Shown here: in pieces, positions 26,367 through 35,265 of the stretch
How the letters are laid out: the number at the start of each line of letters is the position of its first letter
Numbering within the stretch: position 1 is the stretch's first letter
From: Hydrogenophaga sp.
GTDB lineage: Bacteria > Pseudomonadota > Gammaproteobacteria > Burkholderiales > Burkholderiaceae_C
Reading direction: 5' to 3'
Assembly (NCBI GenBank): GCA_011391595.1
Contig: JAABQG010000001.1
Span: forward strand, 1-64,000
Length of the DNA: 64,000 bases
Translations under genes and position numbers: made by a program
Notes under the pieces: generated by a model
The model's database searches: none
What the model saw: the letters and a program-made list of their open reading frames with translations, nothing else
Told to the model about the DNA's origin: nothing

Positions 26367-27920
26367 TCAGACGAAAAGACCTTTGTACTGCTCGCGCAGC
26401 AGGTTCTTCTGCACCTTGCCCATGGTGTTGCGCGGTAACTCGGGTACCACGTCGCAGTGCTTGGGAATCTTGAAGTTGGCCAGTTTCGCTTTCAGTTCCG
26501 CCACGATCGCTGCGCCATCGACTGCCACGCCGGGCCTGGCGATCACCACCGCCACGCCCACCTCGCCAAAGTCGGGATGCGGCACGCCTACCACCGCGCT
26601 TTCGGCGACGCCCGGCAGCTCGTTGATGAAGCCCTCGATCTCGGCCGGGTAGACGTTGTAGCCGCCCGAGATGATCAGGTCCTTGCTGCGCCCGACAATG
26701 GTCACGTAACCGCGCTCGTCGATCTTGCCGACGTCGCCCGTCCTGAAATAGCCGTCTGCGGTGAACTCCTCCGCTGTCTTCTCCGGCATGCGCCAATAGC
26801 CCTTGAACACGTTCGGCCCCTGCACCTGGATGCCGCCGACTTCGCCCACAGGCACAGCCCGGCCCTCGTCATCCTGCACCCGAAGATGCACACCGGGCAA
26901 CGGAAAGCCCACCGTGCCCCCGCGCCGCTCACTCTGCCCCCCGTAGCGCGGATCCGGGCCACAGGGGTTCGATGTCAGCATCGCCGTCTCGCTCATGCCA
27001 TAGCGCTCCAGGATCGTGTGGCCGGTGCGCCGTTGCCACTCGGTGAAAGTCTCGATCAGCAAGGGCGCGGAACCGGCAACGAACAATCGCATGTTTCGCG
27101 CGGCATCCCGGTTCAGCCCCGGTTCGGCGAGCAGGCGCACGTAGAGGGTGGGCACGCCCATGAAGACGGTTGCCTCGGGCAGCTTGCGCAGCACCACCTT
27201 GGGGTCGAACTTCGACAGCCAGATCATCTTGCTGCCATTGATCAGCGCGCCATGGATCGCCACGAACAAGCCATGCACGTGAAAAATCGGCAGCGCGTGG
27301 ATCAGCACATCGCCGGGCTTCCAGCCCCAGTAGTGCTTGAGCACCAGCGCGTTGGACAACATGTTGCCGTGGGTCAGCATGGCGCCCTTGCTGCGCCCTG
27401 TGGTTCCGCTGGTATAGAGAATCGCGGCCAGATCGTCGTCAGCCTTCTTCACGGGGCTGTGCTGGTCACTGCACTGCGCGGCGCGTTCCAGCAGGCTACC
27501 GGTGCGGTCGTCGCCCAGCGTGAACACATGCCTTGTGCCGGCGGTGAAAGCGATCTTGCTGACCCAGCCGAAGTTCCCGGGGCTGCAGACCACCACGGCG
27601 GGCTCGGCATTACCGATGAAGTATTCGATTTCAGCGCTCTGGTAGGCGGTGTTGAGCGGAAGGAAAACGTAGCCGGCGCGCAGCGTGGCCAGGTACAGCA
27701 CCATCGCCTCGACCGACTTCTCCACCTGCACCGCCACCCGGCTGCCTTCTGCCAGGTCAAGCGAGACCAGCAGGTTGGCCACCATGGCCGTGGCACGCTT
27801 CAGGTCGCGCCAGGAATACTTCAGCGAAGAACCATCGGGTTCGGCGGCTTCCACCGCGACGGCGTCCAGGTCGGCGGGAAAGGCCGCTTGCAATGCGGCG
27901 AACAGGTTGTGATTGATCAT
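26367..27920 (-). CDS. matB: Malonyl-CoA synthetase (malonate-CoA ligase) MatB
   Basis: 517-aa AMP-forming ligase that activates malonate (or methylmalonate) with CoA. The ANL motifs are ILYTSGTTGRSKGAMLTHGN, RYGMSETAMLTSNP, YFRTGDVGKID and the C-terminal LPRNTMGKVQKN with its lysine. I chose the ATG at 27918-27920. Longer in-frame starts add unrelated sequence. Specificity for malonate rests mainly on the partner malonyl-CoA decarboxylase two genes upstream. Confidence 0.85.
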   Translation of the reverse strand: MINHNLFAALQAAFPADLDAVAVEAAEPDGSSLKYSWRDLKRATAMVANLLVSLDLAEGSRVAVQVEKSVEAMVLYLATLRAGYVFLPLNTAYQSAEIEYFIGNAEPAVVVCSPGNFGWVSKIAFTAGTRHVFTLGDDRTGSLLERAAQCSDQHSPVKKADDDLAAILYTSGTTGRSKGAMLTHGNMLSNALVLKHYWGWKPGDVLIHALPIFHVHGLFVAIHGALINGSKMIWLSKFDPKVVLRKLPEATVFMGVPTLYVRLLAEPGLNRDAARNMRLFVAGSAPLLIETFTEWQRRTGHTILERYGMSETAMLTSNPCGPDPRYGGQSERRGGTVGFPLPGVHLRVQDDEGRAVPVGEVGGIQVQGPNVFKGYWRMPEKTAEEFTADGYFRTGDVGKIDERGYVTIVGRSKDLIISGGYNVYPAEIEGFINELPGVAESAVVGVPHPDFGEVGVAVVIARPGVAVDGAAIVAELKAKLANFKIPKHCDVVPELPRNTMGKVQKNLLREQYKGLFV

Positions 27921-27939
27921 GCTTGGAAAGGAAAAGAAC

Positions 27940-28731
27940 TCAGAAAACGGGTTTTCGCTTGTCGAGAAAGGCGCCGATGCCCTCACGGTGCTCGGCGCTG
28001 TCCGCATAGGCATAGGCCTGACTCACTATTGATTCAGTAGCATAAAACGACCCATCGGCCATGGCATGAGGCCGTCTGAATTCCCGAAACGTCTGCTTGT
28101 TCAGCCGGGTGGCCTGCGGCGCAAGTGCTGCGATGCGATGGGCGCGGGTCAGCGCTTCGCCCGCGACCTCCGCGTCGGCCATCACGCTGTTCAGAAAGCC
28201 CCGCACCAGCATCATGGGTGCGTCGAGCACGGCCGCCTCCAGGAGCATCTCCCGCGCCGTCAGGTCGCCGACAGCGCCTGCCACGAGTTGGGCTTCGCGC
28301 GGCGCCATCGGGAAACCGAGCCGGGCGATCGGGGCGCCAAATTTCGCCGAGACACCGGCCACACGGATGTCGCAGCAGCTCGCAATCTCGACGCCCGCGC
28401 CCATGCAATTGCCGTCGATCTGCGCAACGATGGGCACATCGCACAGGAGCATGGCCTCCAGGCCACCCCAGACATCGCTTTCGTGGAACTCGCGCAGCGT
28501 CACCTCATTGAAACGAAACGCAGGGTACTCGGCAATGTCGCCACCGGCACAGAAGTGCCCCCCCTTGCCACTGACCACGACGCAGCGCAGATCCGTGCGC
28601 TGCTGAATGGCGTCGAAGCTCGTCTTGAGATCGCGCCACATCGAGCGCGACATCGCGTTGAATTTTCCCGGATGACACAGGCTCACCCGCGCGACGGCCC
28701 CCTCGAACGCAAGCTCCACCCGTGCGCTCAT
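27940..28731 (-). CDS. Enoyl-CoA hydratase/isomerase family protein
   Basis: 263-aa crotonase-fold protein. The oxyanion-hole segments are CVVVSGKGGHFCAGGDIAEY and AQIDGNCMGAGVEIASCCDIR, and the C-terminus is SAEHREGIGAFLDKRKPVF. The gene lies 19 bp before matB and 1 bp after the orphan tctC, so it is part of the malonate operon, perhaps as a hydratase or decarboxylase of a related acyl-CoA. The segment SFYATESIVSQ near the C-terminus is encoded by a copy of the dispersed repeat and is probably not ancestral. Confidence 0.85.
   Translation of the reverse strand: MSARVELAFEGAVARVSLCHPGKFNAMSRSMWRDLKTSFDAIQQRTDLRCVVVSGKGGHFCAGGDIAEYPAFRFNEVTLREFHESDVWGGLEAMLLCDVPIVAQIDGNCMGAGVEIASCCDIRVAGVSAKFGAPIARLGFPMAPREAQLVAGAVGDLTAREMLLEAAVLDAPMMLVRGFLNSVMADAEVAGEALTRAHRIAALAPQATRLNKQTFREFRRPHAMADGSFYATESIVSQAYAYADSAEHREGIGAFLDKRKPVF
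28037..28064 (+). repeat. Dispersed 28-bp repeat, copy 4 (inside the crotonase gene)
   Basis: Reads GTAGC, 6 nt, CGACC, 5 nt, GCCATGG. This is the most degenerate core, but spacing and the AT-rich flank (TATTGATTCA) fit. It lies antisense and in frame in the coding region. Confidence 0.45.
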
Positions 28732-28732
28732 G

Positions 28733-29719
28733 TCAATCGAGCTTCGCGCCCGAGGCCTTGACCACTTGCGCCCATTTCTTGATCTCGGCATTGATGAAGG
28801 CCGCGAACTGCGCGCCGGCCAGGTTGGGGAACTCCGCGCCCTGGCTGGCCCACACCGCTTTGGCTTCGTCCGTGGTGCAGGCCTTGCGGATTTCCTCGGT
28901 GGCGCGGGCCTGAATGTCGGCCGGTGTGCCCTTGGGTGCCCAGACGCCATACCAGGTGGTGACGGTGTAGTCCGGCAGGCCCAGTTCCCCGGCGCAGGGC
29001 ACATCCGGAAACGCTGGGTTGCGCTTTGTGCCCGACACCATCAAGGCCTTGATGCGCCCGCCCTTGATGTGGGTGGCCGAGGAACCCAGCCCGTCGAACA
29101 TCATGTCGACATCGCCGGCGATCAGGCTCTGCAGCGCCGGGCCCGCACCGCGGTAGGGAATATGGGTGATGAAGGTGTTGGTCTGCTGCTTGAAAAGTTC
29201 CCCGGCCAGGTGGTGCGAGGTGCCGCTACCGGCCGACGCGTAGTTCAGCTTGCCAGGGTTGGCCTTCACAAAGGCCAGAAACTCCTTGAAGCTGGTCGCC
29301 GTGACCTTTTTCGGGTTCACCACCAGCACCTGTGGAACGCTGGCCACCAGGATCAGTGGCACGAAATCCTTCTCGAGGTCGTAGTCCAGCTTCGGGTACA
29401 TGCTCGGCGCAATGGTGTGGTGGACAGCGCCCATGAACAGGGTGTAGCCATCGGGCGCCGCCTTGGCAGCGATACCGGCACCCAGCGTGCCGCCCGCGCC
29501 ACCGCGGTTGTCGATGATGAGCTGCTTGCCGGTCAGACGCGCGAACTGTGCCGCCATCGGGCGCGCGAACGCGTCCGTGCCACCACCGGCCGGAAAGGGC
29601 ACGATCAGGGTGACGGGTTTTGCCGGCCAGGCGGTCTGTGCCCGTGCCGGCAAGACGCAAGTGGCAGCGCCCGCCACGGCGGCGTGCAACACGGCGCGCC
29701 GTTGGATCAATGAGTTCAT
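28733..29719 (-). CDS. TctC-family substrate-binding protein in the malonate operon (orphan)
   Basis: 328-aa Bug-type periplasmic receptor. The signal sequence (RRAVLHAAVAGAATCVLPARAQ) has a twin-arginine-like start. It is followed by PVTLIVPFPAGGGTDAFARP and the NRGGAGGTLGAG block typical of the family. No tctA or tctB accompanies it, so it may share the TctAB permease at 9.2-11.3 kb or another one. In similar malonate clusters this protein is presumed to bind malonate. That is inference here. Confidence 0.87.
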   Translation of the reverse strand: MNSLIQRRAVLHAAVAGAATCVLPARAQTAWPAKPVTLIVPFPAGGGTDAFARPMAAQFARLTGKQLIIDNRGGAGGTLGAGIAAKAAPDGYTLFMGAVHHTIAPSMYPKLDYDLEKDFVPLILVASVPQVLVVNPKKVTATSFKEFLAFVKANPGKLNYASAGSGTSHHLAGELFKQQTNTFITHIPYRGAGPALQSLIAGDVDMMFDGLGSSATHIKGGRIKALMVSGTKRNPAFPDVPCAGELGLPDYTVTTWYGVWAPKGTPADIQARATEEIRKACTTDEAKAVWASQGAEFPNLAGAQFAAFINAEIKKWAQVVKASGAKLD

Positions 29720-29751
29720 GTTTGTCTCCAGTTTGTTGTTGAAAGCAGAAA

Positions 29752-31239
29752 TCAGAAGAAAAGCGCGTCAATTGCGCTTGCCACCGGGATTTTGCCCCGC
29801 GCCAGCATTGCGCGGTGCCGGTCCAGACGCTTGAGGTCGTAAAGATAGTTCACCATCAGGCCATAAGACTGCTTCAGCCCCTTGGGCGAGGGATCGCCGG
29901 CCCAGTTGAGCCGCTCTACACGCGCACCGTTGCCCAGATGAAAGCGCGCGACCGCGTCCACCGGCTTTCCATCCAGCATTTCGCGCCCCAGGTACATCGC
30001 GGCGCACTGCTGCAACCAGTGCCGCACGGGGGATTTGGCGTCCAGTGACAAGACCTTGTCGGCCGCAGCAAGGATATGTTCGGCCGTCGCTGGCTGGACA
30101 TTGAGCACCCGACCCAGTTCGGCCCGTTCCTTCTCAGGTGTGAGTTCCAATAGCCGCGCCGCGTTCTTCGTCAACCAGGGCCGCAATCCCGGGATCGGTG
30201 ACAAGGTGGCAAACGTCCTGAGCCGGGGGAATTCGGTGCAAAGCGTCTCGACGACGCGCTTGATCAGCGAGTCACCAAAGCTCACGCCCTTCAGCCCCGC
30301 CTGGGTGTTGCTGATCGAATAGAAGATCGCCGTGGTGGCCCGCGTCAGATCCGCCGGCGCGCCGGCCTCGTCGAGCAAGGGCGTGATGCTGTCGGCGATC
30401 CGCTCGGTGAAGGCCACCTCCACGAAGATCAGCGGCTCGTCGGGCAGGCGCGGGTGAAAGAAGCCGTAGCAGCGGCGGTCAGAGTCAAGCCGGTTCTTCA
30501 CGTCGGCCCAGCTCTTGATGTCATGCACCGCCTCGTACCGGATGAGCTTCTCGATCAGCGACGCGGGCGAATCCCAGCTGATGCGGCGCAGGTCCAGAAA
30601 GCCTACGTCGAACCAGGTCGAGAACATGTACTCCATCTCGACATCCAGCGCCTGCAGCCGCTTCTCCCCTTTCAGATAAGGGAGAATTTCGGCCCGCAGG
30701 TCCACCAGGAAGCGGATGCCGCCGGGGAATACGCTGAAACGTTGCAGCAGCCGGCGGCGTGGGGACACCGTGGCGCGCCGGTAGATGACCTCGGCGGCCG
30801 CCTCGTCCGGCGTGCCGACGGCTGCGGCAAACTGGGCCTGCGCCTGTTTCATCTTTTCGCCATCGGCCACGAACTGCTCGCTCATCAGCAGCCACATGTC
30901 ATGCCGCTGCGCCACGGTCGCCTGGGCATACCAGCCCGCAACGCCCTGGGCGCGCCGCCCGCCCTCGACCTCGCTGACACGCGGGTCCACGATGGCCTTG
31001 AGCTCCTCGAGCGTGCGGCGCAGCACGCGGGGCGAAAGGGCTTCTTCCTTCTGGCGCAGGGTGGCCGCGAGGCGCTCGCGCGTGGATCGTGTGACAGGCG
31101 CGCCGAAAACAGGCTCTGACGATTCTTTTTCGATAGCAAACAGTGGCCCACTGACGCTGGGCTCCTTCGGATTCGCTATCTTTTTCCCCTCGGGAAGCAA
31201 GCGCGAGACGCTGCGGCTGATCCAGGTGGTCGTATTCAT
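29752..31239 (-). CDS. matA: Malonyl-CoA decarboxylase
   Basis: 495-aa enzyme converting malonyl-CoA to acetyl-CoA and CO2. A helical N-terminal domain precedes a catalytic GNAT-like domain. The active-site serine region is FYSISNTQAGLKGVSFGDSL, and the histidine lies in ARFHLGNGARVERLNW. It is the first gene of the operon with tctC, crotonase and matB. A 60-70 bp block near residues 18-40 (KKIANPKEP to EKESSEP) matches a dispersed repeat, so the N-terminus is probably lengthened relative to relatives. Confidence 0.92.
   Translation of the reverse strand: MNTTTWISRSVSRLLPEGKKIANPKEPSVSGPLFAIEKESSEPVFGAPVTRSTRERLAATLRQKEEALSPRVLRRTLEELKAIVDPRVSEVEGGRRAQGVAGWYAQATVAQRHDMWLLMSEQFVADGEKMKQAQAQFAAAVGTPDEAAAEVIYRRATVSPRRRLLQRFSVFPGGIRFLVDLRAEILPYLKGEKRLQALDVEMEYMFSTWFDVGFLDLRRISWDSPASLIEKLIRYEAVHDIKSWADVKNRLDSDRRCYGFFHPRLPDEPLIFVEVAFTERIADSITPLLDEAGAPADLTRATTAIFYSISNTQAGLKGVSFGDSLIKRVVETLCTEFPRLRTFATLSPIPGLRPWLTKNAARLLELTPEKERAELGRVLNVQPATAEHILAAADKVLSLDAKSPVRHWLQQCAAMYLGREMLDGKPVDAVARFHLGNGARVERLNWAGDPSPKGLKQSYGLMVNYLYDLKRLDRHRAMLARGKIPVASAIDALFF
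31133..31160 (+). repeat. Dispersed 28-bp repeat, copy 5 (inside the malonyl-CoA decarboxylase gene)
   Basis: Reads ATAGC, 6 nt, TGGCC, 5 nt, ACGCTGG, a full consensus match, antisense to the gene and in frame. A GCTATC at 31185-31190 may mark the far end of the element in inverted orientation. Confidence 0.8.
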
Positions 31240-31345
31240 CGAAAGGCCTCCAACAAAGGGGCGGACGTCAGGTCAGCAGGCTGCTGGTGCGGGCATGCCG
31301 CTCGCCCGGAACCACCTGAGAACACGAGGCGGGCGGCCTGGGCGA

Positions 31346-31570
31346 TTACTGCTGCTTGCCGCCCTTGATGTTGCCGGCGACACCGCCGACCACCGCGCCA
31401 ACAGCCGCGCCGGTCCAGCCGCTGCCACCGGCAATCGCCGCGATGCCCGCGCCGCCTGCGGCACCGATCGCCGCCCCGCTGACCGTGCCCTGCTGCTGCG
31501 GGGTCATGTTCGTGCAGCCGATGAGGCCTGTGGCCGCGACGACGGCCAGAATCAGATTGATGTTTTTCAT
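31346..31570 (-). CDS. Small glycine-zipper lipoprotein
   Basis: 74-aa secreted lipoprotein: signal MKNINLILAVVAATGLIGC with lipobox LIGC, then a glycine-zipper block of alternating G and A (GAAIGAAGGAGIAAIAGG, GAAVGAVVGGVAGNIKGG). It resembles OsmB/YMGG-type outer membrane proteins. It follows the 129-aa protein by 10 bp in the same operon. Function unknown. Confidence 0.82.
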   Translation of the reverse strand: MKNINLILAVVAATGLIGCTNMTPQQQGTVSGAAIGAAGGAGIAAIAGGSGWTGAAVGAVVGGVAGNIKGGKQQ

Positions 31571-31580
31571 GATGAATCCC

Positions 31581-31970
31581 TTACTTGTTTTTCTGAAGGC
31601 CTGGAACGACCATCTCGAACCAGATCGTCTCGATGACCGGCCGCTGAAGGCGCCCGGGGTTCTTTGCATACCAGCCATCCACGGCGGCCATCACCGAGTC
31701 CAGCGTCTGACCCTTCAATCCCCTGGCAAAGCGTGGCACGAAGCTCTGCGCATCGGCAGGCGGGTTACCGGCGCTGTAGGCCGTCTCGACCTGGATGACA
31801 TTGGCCATGCCGACCAGATAGACCTTCTTGACCTGAGGGGTCGACTGGGTCCACTGCTCGCCCGTGACAATCGGCACCTCTTCGGCGCGGACCGGGCCGG
31901 CAAGCACCGCCAGGGCCATGCACGCTGCAAACAGTACTGGCCGCAAATCCAAACCCAAACGCATCGTCAT
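31581..31970 (-). CDS. Secreted hypothetical protein, 129 aa
   Basis: A signal peptide (LRPVLFAACMALAVLAGPVRA) is followed by a soluble domain starting EEVPIVTGEQWTQSTPQVKK and containing YLVGMANVIQVETAYSAG. I do not recognise the family. It seems to form a two-gene unit with the glycine-zipper lipoprotein, so an envelope role is plausible. The start ATG at 31970 gives the complete signal. Confidence 0.72.
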   Translation of the reverse strand: MTMRLGLDLRPVLFAACMALAVLAGPVRAEEVPIVTGEQWTQSTPQVKKVYLVGMANVIQVETAYSAGNPPADAQSFVPRFARGLKGQTLDSVMAAVDGWYAKNPGRLQRPVIETIWFEMVVPGLQKNK

Positions 31971-32175
31971 CGAGTTCTCCTTAAAGTATGAAAGAAATTC
32001 ATCCTATCACCGGTCCGTTATCCCCTGCACTCTCCGGCGAGACGGTCGCCCATTGCGGTTTCATCCTGATTGTGGAATCCTCGGGCACGCGGCAGGGTCG
32101 GGGCAGCGCGGCTGTGATCCCGGACCCGGCGCGATGAAGCCGAACCATTCCGGCAAATCTCTTGGAGACAGAGAC

Positions 32176-32892
32176 ATGGTCCAGACCATCAGGCGAAGCA
32201 GCACAGGCAGGCCCGAAAAGGCTGTGGCAAAAGCAGCGAAAAACAGCGTGCCCCCAGCGAGTGCGAAGCCCCCCAGCGCGTCTATGGTGCTGTCACTGGC
32301 AAAGCAGTTGCAGGCGTGGACCGGCTCTATCCTGGGCGGCATGGGAACGGCGACCGACGTCGCCATCACACTGGCCCAGTCCCGTGCGCAAAAACCCGGG
32401 CCGAAGGCCGCGGTTGACAAGGCAGCGGCCCTTTTGCGGGACCTCAGGCAGGCTGCAGGGCTGACTGTCGACGATCTGGGCCGCGCGCTGGAACTGGAAG
32501 ATCCTTCCTTCATGGGACTGGTGGAGAGTGGCAAGGTCGGCCTGCCCTTTGACCTGATCCTGCGGCTGGCAGCGGTGCTGGGACGCAACGACCCGGTGGG
32601 TTTCATCCTGCAAATGACGCGCTCGTACAACCCGAAGACCTGGAACACCCTGGAGGCGCTGGGCGTGGGCAAACTGCTGGTGCAGGCCGGGCGCGAGCGC
32701 GAGTTCGCCAACATCTATCGCAGCAATGATGCGGCGCGCGCGTTGTCCGACAAGGATTTCGCCGCGGCGCTGGGTTTTGCCGACGCCGCCTTCAAGGCGG
32801 CCCTGGAATTTCAGGCCAGGCACGCACGCGCGCGAAAGCCGAAGGAAGAATCCGCAGAGGCCGTTCCCGCGCCACGCGGCAAAAACAAGTGA
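32176..32892 (+). CDS. Helix-turn-helix (XRE-like) domain protein
   Basis: 238 aa with an unusual layout. There is a basic, low-complexity N-terminus of about 35 residues and a short amphipathic part. A Cro/C1-like HTH lies in the middle (AALLRDLRQAAGLTVDDLGR, then ELEDPSFMGLVESGKVGLP). A C-terminal helical region follows, ending in a lysine-rich tail. The start ATG at 32176 is preceded by GGAGA. The long C-terminal part may be a dimerisation or effector domain. I know no characterised homologue, and the target is not visible. Confidence 0.75.
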   Translation: MVQTIRRSSTGRPEKAVAKAAKNSVPPASAKPPSASMVLSLAKQLQAWTGSILGGMGTATDVAITLAQSRAQKPGPKAAVDKAAALLRDLRQAAGLTVDDLGRALELEDPSFMGLVESGKVGLPFDLILRLAAVLGRNDPVGFILQMTRSYNPKTWNTLEALGVGKLLVQAGREREFANIYRSNDAARALSDKDFAAALGFADAAFKAALEFQARHARARKPKEESAEAVPAPRGKNK

Positions 32893-33041
32893 CCCGTCCG
32901 ATCGTCGCCGGACACCTCAACGGACCTTGACCGAGGGCAAGAGCCTACAGGCCAGTGTGGTGACATTGGTCAACTGCGAATTGTCGTCACGGCGGGGCAA
33001 GGCCATCACAATCCACCCGTGATGCGGGAAGTCTCAATTCG

Positions 33042-34169
33042 ATGGAACCAACGGGACGCACCATGAGGGCCCGTGCAAAGTCCGGACCGGTTGGGTTCGT
33101 GCTCGTGATCGCGCTGGTGCTGCTGGGGCACTGGATCGGCCTGGCTTGGCTGCGGGCGCAGTTGCAGCCCATCAGACCGCTCACTTTGATGGCGGAGCCC
33201 CTGTTCACACGAATCATTGCGCCTACTGCCGCAACCCTGCGCGTCGCGGAGCCCAAGCCACGGCACAGGCGGGTCGCACCGCCCCCACCGCCCCAGGCAA
33301 AAGGTAGCACCGACGCACCGATCCCGTCCACACCGCCCGCCCTCGAAACACCGTCAGAGGACGCCATGGAGACGGCGGGCCCGGCGCACGATACATCCGC
33401 CCCCGCTTCAGAAGCGGCGACAGACTCGAGGAGCGAGGGGGTTGCCGCCGATCCCGAATCCTTGTCCCGAGCAGGCGAGGACTGGCCCGCAGACACGCGC
33501 GTTTCATACCGCATGACGGGTTACTTCCGAGGCGACCTTTACGGTAGCGGGCGCGTGCAGTGGCAACGCGCGCAGGACCGCTACCAGGTGCGGGTGGAAC
33601 TGTTCGCGGCGCTGGTGTTTCGCGTTTCCATGACCAGCCAGGGCGAAATCACCGACGCCGGCCTGGTACCCAGCGACTATGAGGAGCAAATGCTGGGGCG
33701 ACGCCAAGGGGTGGTGTTTGAGGCTGAAACCCTCAGGTTTCAGGATGGCACCCGTCAACTGAAACCTTATGCCGTGCAGGACACGGCCAGCCAGTTCGTG
33801 GAACTCACCCGGCGGTTTTCCACCGGACGCGAAATCCTGGCGGTGGGCAGTCAGGTTCAGGTATGGCTGGCCCGCCCTGCAGGGATGGCCCTGTGGACCT
33901 ATGACGTGGTTGCAGAAGACACCCTGCAAACGCCAGAACTCGGACCGGTGCAGGCATTTCACCTGCGTCCTCGCCCCATCGCCAACCCGCGCGGCGGGAT
34001 CACCGCCGAATTGTGGTTTGCACCGGCCCTGCAATACCTTCCGGTGCGGGTGCGTATTTCGCTTGGAAGTGAAAACTTTGTGGATCTGATGGTCGAGCGC
34101 ATCGAGCAATCCGACGCGTCCGCGCCCGCACCCGAAACCCAGACGCCTGGTAGCGCCGCCCTGCCCTAG
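33042..34169 (+). CDS. DUF3108 domain protein with N-terminal membrane anchor
   Basis: 375 aa: an N-terminal helix (GFVLVIALVLLGHWIGLAWL), a proline/alanine-rich linker (RVAPPPPPQAKG onward to about residue 145), then a periplasmic beta-rich DUF3108 domain starting VSYRMTGYFRGDLYGSGRV. In this family the domain lies in the cell envelope and resembles lipoprotein- or polymer-handling proteins, but the function is not established. GGGAAG lies ten bases before the ATG at 33042. A second ATG at 33063 is also possible. Confidence 0.8.
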   Translation: MEPTGRTMRARAKSGPVGFVLVIALVLLGHWIGLAWLRAQLQPIRPLTLMAEPLFTRIIAPTAATLRVAEPKPRHRRVAPPPPPQAKGSTDAPIPSTPPALETPSEDAMETAGPAHDTSAPASEAATDSRSEGVAADPESLSRAGEDWPADTRVSYRMTGYFRGDLYGSGRVQWQRAQDRYQVRVELFAALVFRVSMTSQGEITDAGLVPSDYEEQMLGRRQGVVFEAETLRFQDGTRQLKPYAVQDTASQFVELTRRFSTGREILAVGSQVQVWLARPAGMALWTYDVVAEDTLQTPELGPVQAFHLRPRPIANPRGGITAELWFAPALQYLPVRVRISLGSENFVDLMVERIEQSDASAPAPETQTPGSAALP

Positions 34170-34249
34170 CCTGGAGGAAGGCCATCACCTCAGCATCGAA
34201 CGTGCGGCCCTGGAATGTCAGGCCAAGCCGCGAATCAAGTTCTGAATCA

Positions 34250-34277
34250 ATAGCTAACAACGATGATTCAACGCTGG
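34250..34277 (+). repeat. Dispersed 28-bp repeat, copy 6
   Basis: Reads ATAGC, 6 nt, CGATG, 5 nt, ACGCTGG, with AT-rich flanks (GAATCA before, TAAATACGAATTTTATTG after). It lies in the convergent space between the DUF3108 gene and lgt, only 25 bp from the lgt stop. Confidence 0.65.
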
Positions 34278-34302
34278 GTAAATACGAATTTTATTGCTAC
34301 TT

Positions 34303-35124
34303 TCACGATGACACGCCTTTTGTCGCCTTGTGTCCAAACCACCACCACAGCCCGGCCCCGACCAGGATCATCGGCAGGCTCAGCCACTGGCCCATGCTCA
34401 TACCCAGAGACAGCAATCCGAGATGCGCATCCGGCTCGCGGAAGTATTCGGCAATGAAGCGGAACACACCGTAGCCCGCGACAAACGCCGCGCTGACCTG
34501 CCCGCTCTGGCGCGGCTTGCGCGCGTACAGCCAAAGCAGAATGAACAGCAGCAGCCCTTCCATCAGGAACTGATAGATCTGTGACGGGTGCCGCGGCGAA
34601 CTGCCGGCACCGCGAAACACCATGCCCCAGGGCAGTGAGGGGTCCGCCACGCGACCCCAGAGTTCGCCGTTGATGAAGTTACCTAGGCGCCCCGCTGCCA
34701 GTCCTGGCGGGATGCAGGGGGCAATGAAGTCCATCACCAGCAGAAACGAGCGGTGGCGCGAACGCGCAAACCAGGCCATCGCGGCAATCACGCCCAGCAG
34801 GCCCCCGTGAAAACTCATGCCGCCCTGCCACACGGCAAGAATCTCCAGCGGATGCTCCAAGTAATAGCCAGGCTTGTAGAACAGGCAGTAGCCCAGGCGC
34901 CCGCCGATCACCACGCCCATCACGCCCAGAAACAGGATGTCTTCCACATCGGCGCGTCGCCAGGCGCCCGGGCCGGTGATCGACACAAAGGGCTCGTGTC
35001 GCAGACGGCGCAACCCCAGGAACATGAATAGCGCAAAGGCGGCCAGATAGGTCAGCCCGTACCAGTGGATGGCCAGCGGGCCGAGTTGCAACGCAACAGG
35101 ATCGATTTGGGGATGGATCAGCAT
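34303..35124 (-). CDS. lgt: Prolipoprotein diacylglyceryl transferase Lgt
   Basis: 273-aa inner membrane enzyme that transfers diacylglycerol to the lipobox cysteine of prolipoproteins. It has seven hydrophobic segments, HGGLLGV with the essential histidine, and the Lgt signature [14 protein letters not shown]. The ATG at 35122-35124 gives the conserved N-terminus [23 protein letters not shown] in relatives; longer starts do not. It stands alone. Confidence 0.95.
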   Translation of the reverse strand: MLIHPQIDPVALQLGPLAIHWYGLTYLAAFALFMFLGLRRLRHEPFVSITGPGAWRRADVEDILFLGVMGVVIGGRLGYCLFYKPGYYLEHPLEILAVWQGGMSFHGGLLGVIAAMAWFARSRHRSFLLVMDFIAPCIPPGLAAGRLGNFINGELWGRVADPSLPWGMVFRGAGSSPRHPSQIYQFLMEGLLLFILLWLYARKPRQSGQVSAAFVAGYGVFRFIAEYFREPDAHLGLLSLGMSMGQWLSLPMILVGAGLWWWFGHKATKGVSS

Positions 35125-35265
35125 GGAGTGGGATTGTGCCGCAACCCATCTGGCACGCGCCGAGGAACGCCGGGCTGAGCAATACGCACCCACACTTGCC
35201 TCCCAAAGCGATCGGCGAACGGCGCGTGGGGCAAAGGCGAAGGCGCGCCTGCGCCAGGGACCGAC

